Source: Escallonia rubra
Lineage: Eukaryota; Streptophyta; Magnoliopsida; Escalloniales; Escalloniaceae
DNA length: 64,000 bases
Assembly (NCBI GenBank): GCA_033065855.1
Contig: JAVXUO010002977.1
Coordinates: 61,873 to 125,872, forward strand
Direction: 5' to 3'
Under the pieces are notes generated by a model. The model was not told the DNA's origin. It made no database searches and worked only from the letters and a program-made list of their open reading frames with translations. Position numbers and translations under genes: made by a program. Below are positions 56,877 through 64,000 of the stretch, piece by piece. Positions within the stretch are counted from its first letter, which is position 1, and every line of letters starts with the position of its first letter.

Positions 56877-57500
56877 TGATATGCACACATACCCACACAC
56901 ACACACACACACCCCTCCCCCCCCCCACCCCAAACCGGCCACAATCATATCCCACCATCATTGTGTTCTTTAGCTTTTTCACTTTTTTTCCAGCTTTCTC
57001 ACCCCAATCAACTGTCACGGCTTTCTCATTCTACTCACTTGCAACAAACCATCACAATTCAACAAACCAAATGAATAGAAATGAAAAATTAAATTTGGGG
57101 TTTAAATTTTGGAAGAAGATGTATAAAAATTCTTGTTTGCATCAAACTATTATGCAACACCATGGCAGCTGCCGCCATTAACTACCACCAGAGTAGCCTT
57201 ACATCACCGGCATTCGCCGGTGCTGGGATGATGTGGCTAGTGAGGCTAAGCCAGTTTGCCGACTTTTACGCCGAGTGCTTGCCGAGGAAGGTGCGGTGAC
57301 AGGATGGGGGGAGAATTTGGGTTAAAACCTTAATTTGAAAAATTAGGATTTGTAAAATTTTATATTGTATATACCTTGTAGATACAAAATCAAGGGAGTG
57401 TCAACATTTAAAAAGTATGTATCGACATAAGCAAAAAATATATATTTTTAACGGATCAATATGGCTTTACCTTTTAAAATTTAATATCATTGGCTGTAAT
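56535..57500. mobile_element. MULE-like element related to 1211-2528
   Basis: The left end (GGATTAATTACA) and the inverted right end (AGGGTGAATTACA on the reverse strand) match in type the termini of the element at 1211. The left subterminal block (CATTAGTT.GAACAA, CACTTATGTCCGTTGATCAAACG) and the right one (AAAATTTAATATC, CTTTACCTTTTAAAA) are shared. I see no target duplication. The core contains a (CA)n run and a CCACCACTACCA stretch, again like the first copy. Confidence 0.6.
56796..56874 (+). repeat. (CA)n microsatellite
   Basis: About 27 uninterrupted CA units (56821-56874) preceded by mixed CACG units. The Cys/Val minus-strand ORFs here are pure repeat translation. Confidence 0.95.
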
Positions 57501-58429
57501 TCACCCTAACATCGAGGACATGATTCCCAAAGTTATAAGAATCCACTGTTTTACCAAACACAAATTACCACAAGAATTTATAATAAAAGTTGAAAAAGAA
57601 GGCATAGTCGAACTTGTAGATATTCTGACGTTGTCATATGTCAATAAATTTAAATTTGAAGTTATATGCAAAAGTTAATAGAGGCAATAGCTAGTGCACC
57701 TTAATTTATAGAAAAAAAAATATGATAATACCTGAACTTAAGAACGGTTCTCTAAGAAGTAGGGACAATTAAGGTGCTCATTTTATTTATTTTGATGTTG
57801 ATAAGTTTTAAGGTTATGTTTTGATAAGGTTTTCTTTAAAGGTGAATACAGACTTAGTATCATATTTTATACGATTGGGCTGGATCCACTCCTACATTTT
57901 TGTCACTTAAAGATGCATTAGTGAACTTTTAACATCTTTAGCAGCAAATTGTTTTTGATTAACAAAAAATATTGTAGTTTAGGCTTACCTTCTTAAAAGT
58001 AAAAATACACTTAAGTTTAGTAAACTTTTTTTTTTCTTTCTAAAAGGGTATTTTTAATGAAAAAATCTGTAGCTATTTTTATCACTTGAGATTATTTTGT
58101 ACGCTCTGGCAAGTTAAAAAAAGTTATTAATCATTTGAGTCAAAATAAATTGGAGTCTTTATTAATTGGGGTTCATCTAATCCTATTACTTTATAAGAAT
58201 GAAATATGTGAAGACAATAGCCATATGAAACATGTTATCATGTAAATATATATATGATACCTCGAGATACAATGCATCATAGAAAGATAATAACCACATG
58301 AATGATATGTTGCCATGAAATAAGGGTAGTCCAATAACTCTAATACGAATATATGATTATGTACTTGCCACGAACTCAAATTATAATTAGGAACAAAATT
58401 GTATGATAAAATCAATTCTTATGCATTTA
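57501..58429. other. AT-rich intergenic DNA
   Basis: No gene is supported. The ORF at 57490-57678 has no recognisable feature. Confidence 0.35.
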
Positions 58430-60240
58430 AAATTTTCCAAAGAAACTGCAGTTTTACTATAGTTTTCTTACACCAATATGTCTGTAATTGAAATCTAGAA
58501 TTAAATTTCAGTTTTATGATAGTTTTAATGTACGAAAATGTTTACATTGAAATATATATACATGCATATAATAAAAATTTGTAGCATACACATCAACATA
58601 CAAATATGAAATACAAAATTCTAAAAGGATTAAGTTTTCGATAAAATATTCAATCTAGTTTAAGTAGATTATGTTTATATTTTTGAAGGCTATAGAAAAT
58701 ATTGTTCTCTGCAAGTTGTTTTCATTAATCGAAATTGATGGAGAAGATGTAGTAGCTTGAGGCAGTTTAGCTTTAACATGAATCGAAATAGTAGGTTTTG
58801 ATAGAAATTTTTAGGTAATAAAAAAACACGTTTGAGTTCAAGGGTGGTTTTATAGATTTTCGTAAGTTATTTTTTTCTTTCTAAAAGACAAAAGAACCCT
58901 TAACTTTAACCAAAGCATATATTCCTATAAAGATATTCTAAGGAAAGATGCTTGATGTCCTAAAAGAAGCCAAATACACTCTTTTTTTAACAATACTCTA
59001 ATTCAAAATGAGTATTGGATGGGGAAAAAAGTTTCAAGTTAAGATTTCAGTTTAAAAAGGGAATCTTAAGGAAAAAAAAAAAGAATTAGCTATATAACCC
59101 CAGTCAATATTACACATGCATTTAGAAAATCCTAAAAAACTCTAGTTTATGATACCTTCCTTATATCAATATGTCCATATTAAATATCTAGAATCAAACT
59201 TAAGGTTTACGACAGTTTCAATGTACAAATATGTTTGTATTGAAACTATACACATGCAGAATAATTCAAATCTGTAGTATACAGATCAACATATAGACAT
59301 ATGAAATACAAAATTAAAAAGGATTGAATTTCTGACAAAATATTGAATTTAGCTTAGATATATTATATTTTTCGAGAAAAGGCTTTAGAAACTATGTTCT
59401 CTACAAGTTATTTTCTTTAATCGAATATGACGGAGAAGATGTAGTAACTCTATTGTAGTTGAAGTCAAAACATCCCTTTACTCTGATAAAAGCATATATT
59501 ACAATAAAGATAATTTAACGAAAGAGATTTGATATTATATGAAAAGTAAAAAAAAAAACCTTATTTTTTAAAACCATAATTAAAAATAGGTATTTAATGA
59601 AAAGAAAAGTTTTTAATCAAAAATCAAAACAATCCTTAACTCTAACAAAAACATATATTCCAATAATGGTATTTTAAGGAAAGATACTTGATATCCTATG
59701 AGAAGTCCAAAACACCCTCATTTTTAAATAAAACTCTAATTGAGAAAGGGTACTTAATGAGAAATAAATGTTATAAGTAAAAAACACCCTTACTCACCTT
59801 TAATCTAGTATGTAAATATCAATTATAATCGAATATGACGGAGAAGATGTAGTAACTCTATTGTAGTTGAAATCAAAACATCCCTTTACTCTGATAAAAT
59901 CATATATTACAATAAAGATAATTTAACGAAAGAGATTTGATATTATATGAAAAGTAAAAAAAAAAACCTTATTCACTTATTAAAAATAGGTATTTAATGA
60001 AAAGAAAAGTTTTTAATCATAAATCAAAACAATCCTTAACTCTCACAAAAACATATATTCCAATAATGGTATTTTAGGCCAAGATACTTGATATCCTAAT
60101 TGAAGTCCAAAATCCCCTCTTTTTAAAATAAAGCTCTAATTTAGAAAGGGTACCTAATGAGAAATAAATGTTATAAGTCAAAAATGCCCTTACTCACCTT
60201 TAATCTTGTATGGAAATATCAATTAGAAAAGAATACTTTA
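58430..60240 (+). repeat. Nested AT-rich tandem array (408-bp and about 690-bp levels)
   Basis: A 408-bp unit is tandemly duplicated with high identity: the phrase TCGAATATGACGGAGAAGAT starts at 59421 and 59829. Each unit contains two diverged sub-repeats of about 190 bp sharing AC.CTAA/GATAAA..CATATATT, CAATAA, and GA.TTGATATCCTA. A more diverged copy of the same block is at 58890-59045. An upstream partner block (58435-58780) recurs at 59128-59460, about 690 bp away. The array therefore has at least three levels of repetition. Confidence 0.85.
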
Positions 60241-61115
60241 AGGAAATAAAAGATTAGCCATTTAAGCCCATATGTGCTTTTATATATGTAAAGATAAAGA
60301 TATAGATATGGATATAGATTATATATGTATAAATATAGATATAGATTACCCGTTTCACTGTTGTAGTGAGATTTTCTCATAGCTAGCTTTTATGAGGTTA
60401 ACTGGGCTGTTTCACTTTTTTAGCACTTCCTGACCGCTAAATTCAGCATATTTTGCTCACTAGCAGCAACAGAAAATACGGCTTCATCACGATTACAAGC
60501 TATGGTACTTGCATAACCACGTTTTCTCCGTAGTTTATACTGCACGCCAGGTCACAGGCAACGCAGTGAGCTTTTCTAGTCAAGACCACTTAAATTAAAA
60601 TACGAAGCTGAGATCTTAGTCAAATTCTGGGATGGAAAAACATACAAATCCCAGACATGCCAAGGTAAGAGGATATTGTGATTCATTTTTTGTTCAAAGG
60701 ATCTTGTAGCTAAGCCAAAACTAATCTACTCGACAAAATGACAGTATTTTAAATCATGATATATCTGTACTACTTATAATGGGAATAGCCACTGTAAATT
60801 CTATTTCAGTATCTAAGTAGAGTACAATTATATTATTCAATGTGGTGAACGATCATCTTAAAGAAATACTGTCGAGAGGAATTGTTGAAACAAATGGAGA
60901 ACATCCACTTGGAGAGTTCAAACTATTTCCTAGTTTGCGTAGTCTTGCATTAAGATTTACCATATGGTAAGCCTTAGGTCAAATTATAGCAGATCATATT
61001 ATGTCAAATAATTGTAGATAATATTGCAGATATATTGTGAGAATCTTAGCAGATTACAAGTATATTTCTATATGCGGATTGTGAAAATCTTAAGCACTGG
61101 TTGTGGCGAGTTCTT
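60241..61115. other. Intergenic, upstream of second S-protein-homologue gene
   Basis: A GATATAGATAT-type low-complexity stretch is at 60290-60350. No ORF is supported. Confidence 0.4.
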
Positions 61116-61121
61116 TATATA
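61116..61121 (+). promoter_or_regulatory. Candidate TATA box of second S-protein-homologue gene
   Basis: TATATA in TTCTTTATATACATGG lies 71-76 bp before the ATG at 61192, a spacing similar to the first paralogue. Confidence 0.45.
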
Positions 61122-61191
61122 CATGGTGAACATGAGCATGGAGAGTTCATCTTTTCCCAAGTTCACATAGTCTTGCATAAAGAACTACAAC

Positions 61192-61626
61192 ATGACCTAC
61201 GCCATAAGAACCCTTTATCTTTTCCTCGTCCTGGCATGCTGCCTATTTTGCACAGTAGGGGCTGCAAAGAAGGCTGAAGTACATGCTGTCAACTTACTCC
61301 CTGATAATTCACCTACATTGACAGTCCATTGCCAATCTAAAGATGATGATCTCGGATATCAGACACTGCATAGCGGTGACGATTTTCAATGGAGCTTTGA
61401 ACCTCACATTTTCCCCTTCCTAAATACCCTTTTCTTTTGCCATTTCTGGTGGAATTCACATGACAGAGCTTTTACGGTTTATGATCAATTCAAATTAGAC
61501 TACAAGTGTGCACGCGAGAATTACTTACCAGCTACGTGCTATTGGTATGTGAGGGCCGATGGTTTTTACCTGGCAAGCTACTACACTACTAATCCTTCTG
61601 AATGGCAAAAAATCAATAATTGGTGA
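61192..61626 (+). CDS. S-protein homologue (plant self-incompatibility S1 family), secreted
   Basis: This 144-residue protein is a clear paralogue of the one at 45301. Residues 1-25 are a hydrophobic signal peptide (TLYLFLVLACCLFCTVGAA). The mature chain keeps CQSKDDDLGYQTLHSGDDF (47-65), NTLFFCHFWWNSHDRAFTVY (78-97), and C....YLPATCYWYVRADGFYLASYYTTNP, with cysteines at 47, 83, 106 and 116. These match the four of the first gene. The reading frame is intact, intronless, and ends in NNW plus TGA, whereas the first ends in NDW. Divergence in the 66-76 loop and around 103-113 suggests different partners or relaxed constraint. Role is unknown; relatives act as secreted ligands or are pollen- or stigma-expressed. 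Confidence 0.94.
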   Translation: MTYAIRTLYLFLVLACCLFCTVGAAKKAEVHAVNLLPDNSPTLTVHCQSKDDDLGYQTLHSGDDFQWSFEPHIFPFLNTLFFCHFWWNSHDRAFTVYDQFKLDYKCARENYLPATCYWYVRADGFYLASYYTTNPSEWQKINNW

Positions 61627-62317
61627 GATGATTGTACTCTTGTGTTTAATTGTACGACTAGAAATTGCAGTATTTCACAAGAAAATGTACGAAATAGTGC
61701 ATATGTTCTGTGGACCAATTATAACTCCCCCCCCCCCCCAACATACACACATACCCACCCACCTACACAAAACTTGTGTCAGTTGTAAATTCGGTCCATT
61801 TACTCTATGGGTTGGTTTGTCAACAATCATGAACCTCTTCCGCGGGTTCCTCCCATGTTTCACCACCATTTTGATCTGCCATATCTTCAAAGTATTTCTA
61901 CAGGTTTTGGTATGGTAAATGATAGTTCTTACAATTGGTCAAACCAAGGGCTGAACTGCAAGACATAAATGACCGTTTCTAATGTTAAGAACCACCTGTT
62001 GCGTGGGATAAAAGATTTTTTGTTTGCCATGCTATAACTGGTGATATGTGATTGACCTTTTTCACCCTGAGTTTGGCAAATTCACACATTAGTCCAATAT
62101 ATGGGTGAGAGAGCAAATATATGGTAAAAGATTTCAAATATTGAAAGGTAACGGAGAGAAAAAAAATAGTGAAGTTGATTCTTATCCCATCCAGTCACAT
62201 CAAAGGCAAGCCCTGATAACATGAAGGATATGGTTTTTTGATAAAACCATATTGGAGTAGTTTCTAAAAAATATGAGGTACAATCATTTCGAAGCATACA
62301 TCACCACGGAAGGAAGG
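61627..62317. other. Downstream of second S-protein-homologue gene
   Basis: A C-run is at 61727-61738. No gene is supported before the next LTR. Confidence 0.4.
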
Positions 62318-62706
62318 TGATATATCTCAAATATACTCCCAATAATTGGGGAATACCGGCACTCTCAGTCATACTAGGACATTGGCGATTATCTTATCAG
62401 AGATCGTGACGTGATCCTCAAGGAACCTAACACGATCCTAACACATCTAGCCTACGGCCCAGTCCTACTAGGGCTCTTCTTCCTACCACTATATAAAAGG
62501 GTCTACCCCTCAGGTATAGGAGGACTACACAACTACACACATTCATGCTTTTTCAGAGTCATTATCATGTAGCTGCGCTCTGACTTAAGCATCGGAGAGT
62601 TCTCCGCCGGGAACCCCACCCGGCGGTCACTCGTTTTCTGTCTTGCAGGTCATCGGTCCAGGCTCGGGTTCCGCAACGTACGCGGGACATATTTTAAGCA
62701 GCAACA
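62318..62706 (+). mobile_element. Ty3-gypsy 5' LTR
   Basis: It starts TGATATATCTC and ends GCAACA, followed by a PBS of the gypsy type. A textbook TATA box (TATAAAAG, 62492-62499) lies about 215 bp before the LTR end. GC content rises after the expected start site (CCGCCGGGAACCCCACCCGG near 62608). The 3' LTR would lie beyond the window. Confidence 0.75.
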
Positions 62707-62708
62707 TT

Positions 62709-62725
62709 TTGGCGCCATCCGTGGG
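62709..62725 (+). other. Gypsy-type primer binding site
   Basis: TTGGCGCCATCCGTGGGA follows the LTR after two bases. TGGCGCC with CTGTGGGA-like text is the PBS pattern of many plant Ty3-gypsy elements. Confidence 0.7.
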
Positions 62726-64000
62726 ACCCACCAGCCTAGCTGATTGACCAAACCCAATCACGTCAAAGAAAAAATAAAATTACTATGATCGTACAACTTG
62801 GAAACCACCGTCGACAGCCAACCGACGGCACCTCCACCGTGGGTCTCCAATCCCAACCGCCTTCAAACAGTCTCCTCATTGTCTTGGAAACTGTCGCCGG
62901 CGGCCAACAACAGAACCGTCAGCAGCACCTACACGGCAGGCCCATGCCTGCACAACCACAAACAAGGCTCAGACCTCACCATCTCCGGCCCCCGCAAAGC
63001 TACCGGAGCAGCAAAGAGAACCAGCAAATTGCCGCGAGCCACCGGCGGCAGCGCAATAAAAAAATCCGGCGAAAGGAAAAGAAGCAGCAGTGGTAGCCCC
63101 GTCACAAGGTTCAACCCGTACGCGCCACCGCGTATGCTTCTGAACCACCAAGTCATCCGCCGCAAAAGGGCTGCCGTAAACGTCGTCTTTCTCCGGTCAC
63201 CCTGTCACAGGACATTCACCACCGACTGTCGCCGTCGGCGGGTCCTTTCTCCGGACAGCACAATCACAACAACTCAACCATCAAAAGGACAAAAGAAAAA
63301 GAAGAAGATGATCGCGCCGTCAGATCGACACTTCCTGCAAGGCGCCGCACCACCACGGCTTCACCCAACGTCGGACCGCACACAACGGTCAGTCGCAACC
63401 AACAGTGGCCAACTCGCCATCCAAAACCACGGCAGGCCCTGCGGGAAAACACCGGCACCATCGCCACCGGCGCTGTCGTCACTTTGCTGTTTCACCGCTA
63501 CCGGATTCCAAATATGCTTCACCATCGCTCTCCAGATCTGCTAGATCCGCTCCACCGCGACGGCAAGCAACGCGCCACAGCGCTGCCCCTCTCATCGGCC
63601 TCTCCCCCACCACCCTCTCGCCACCATCGCCGACGTCACGCCGCCGTGACCTCCCTAGACGCCAACATCCACCACGGGTAGTAGCAGCGACTTCGCCAGG
63701 AGACAAGCAACCATCGTATCAGCATCAATCGATGTCACAAACGGCCCCCGCCGAACAACTGTCGAAGCAATAAGTTTCAGCGCCGTCACCGTCGCTGATC
63801 GCGACTCTAGGCCAGCGTCGACCGCCGTCCGTAATGGCACCGGCTAGTGCCATCACCGCCGCGACAGGTAGCGCTCTCACCGCCGCACCATGGGGACCCC
63901 AGCTCCAACTCCGGCCACGCTCACGCCACCGGAGTCACCAGCAACGCAAAGCAGTAGGAACCAACATCCCAGGAAAACACAGCAGAGCCGCGGGCACCAT
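62726..64000 (+). other. GC-rich leader of Ty3-gypsy element, cut by window end
   Basis: The internal region is rich in CACCGCCG/CGCCGTC motifs and has overlapping open frames on both strands (62798-63544, 63405-63773 and others). Their Pro/Arg/Ser-rich translations show no gag landmark. Overlapping ORFs in several frames are what GC-rich, stop-poor DNA produces. It may be a long untranslated leader, a non-autonomous element, or captured gene DNA. Confidence 0.45.

Noticed and set aside
56712..57018. Minus-strand ORFs of 65-87 codons rich in Cys-Val
   Set aside because: They are translations of the (CA)n microsatellite in several frames, not protein-coding sequence.
62798..63773. 248- and 122-codon ORFs in the final GC-rich segment
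   Set aside because: Several overlapping frames on both strands stay open because the DNA is stop-poor; none shows gag or other domain landmarks and the first has no ATG at its stated start.

Overview
The window is nuclear DNA of a flowering plant, most likely a eudicot. It is AT-rich and gene-poor, has spliced genes with GT/AG introns, and is full of plant transposable elements: Ty1-copia Sirevirus, Ty3-gypsy, MULE, hAT, Stowaway and foldback elements. No bacterial-style operons, CRISPR arrays, rRNA or tRNA genes were seen. One ambiguous base (N) lies at 17931.

Host genes. (1) A complete three-exon gene for the mitochondrial complex I subunit NDUFA13/GRIM-19 (+, 30088-41010; exons 30088-30302, 40711-40782, 40866-41010) encodes 143 residues. 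Its first intron is 10.4 kb and its second only 83 bp. (2) Two intronless S-protein-homologue (plant self-incompatibility S1 family) genes, 45301-45726 and 61192-61626, lie on the same strand about 15.5 kb apart. Each encodes a small secreted protein with four matching cysteines. (3) A 99-codon ORF with two predicted membrane segments (51705-52004) has no family I recognise.

Layout. 1-5780: low-information intergenic DNA with one MULE-like element (1211-2528, 9-bp target duplication). 5780-24410: a retrotransposon nest. A Ty3-gypsy gag remnant and a degenerate 70-100 bp repeat array are split at 8473-19418 by an 11-kb Sirevirus. That Sirevirus has both LTRs, tRNA-iMet PBS, decayed gag-pol, an env-like ORF and a polypurine tract, and is itself interrupted by a related solo LTR (16044-17219). 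The array resumes after it, followed by about 60-bp tandem repeats, a Tat/Ogre-like LTR with PBS (21132-22395), and a minus-strand gypsy pol remnant. 26020-28169: a chimeric retroelement in which Ty3-gypsy gag-protease is joined to the last part of a Ty1-copia RNase H and followed by a strongly palindromic LTR-like segment. 30303-40710: the NDUFA13 intron, holding tandem repeats, a TIR element with a G-rich core and a 1.6-kb foldback element. 41614-42509: a MULE with about 200-bp TIRs and a perfect 9-bp TSD. 46288-47375: a hAT with a perfect 8-bp TSD. 55577-55888: a Stowaway-like MITE. 56535-57500: a second relative of the first MULE. 58430-60240: a nested AT-rich repeat array. 62318 to the window end: the 5' LTR, PBS and GC-rich leader of another Ty3-gypsy element, cut by the window edge.

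How it fits together. The three recognisable host genes are ordinary nuclear genes of respiration and secreted signalling, separated by successive transposon insertions. Insertion order can be read in places: the repeat array came before the Sirevirus, which came before the solo LTR. I found no operon-like or defence-like system. The most unusual objects are the copia/gypsy chimera with its palindromic LTR, the 10.4-kb intron with a long foldback in a small housekeeping gene, and the spaced S-protein-homologue pair.
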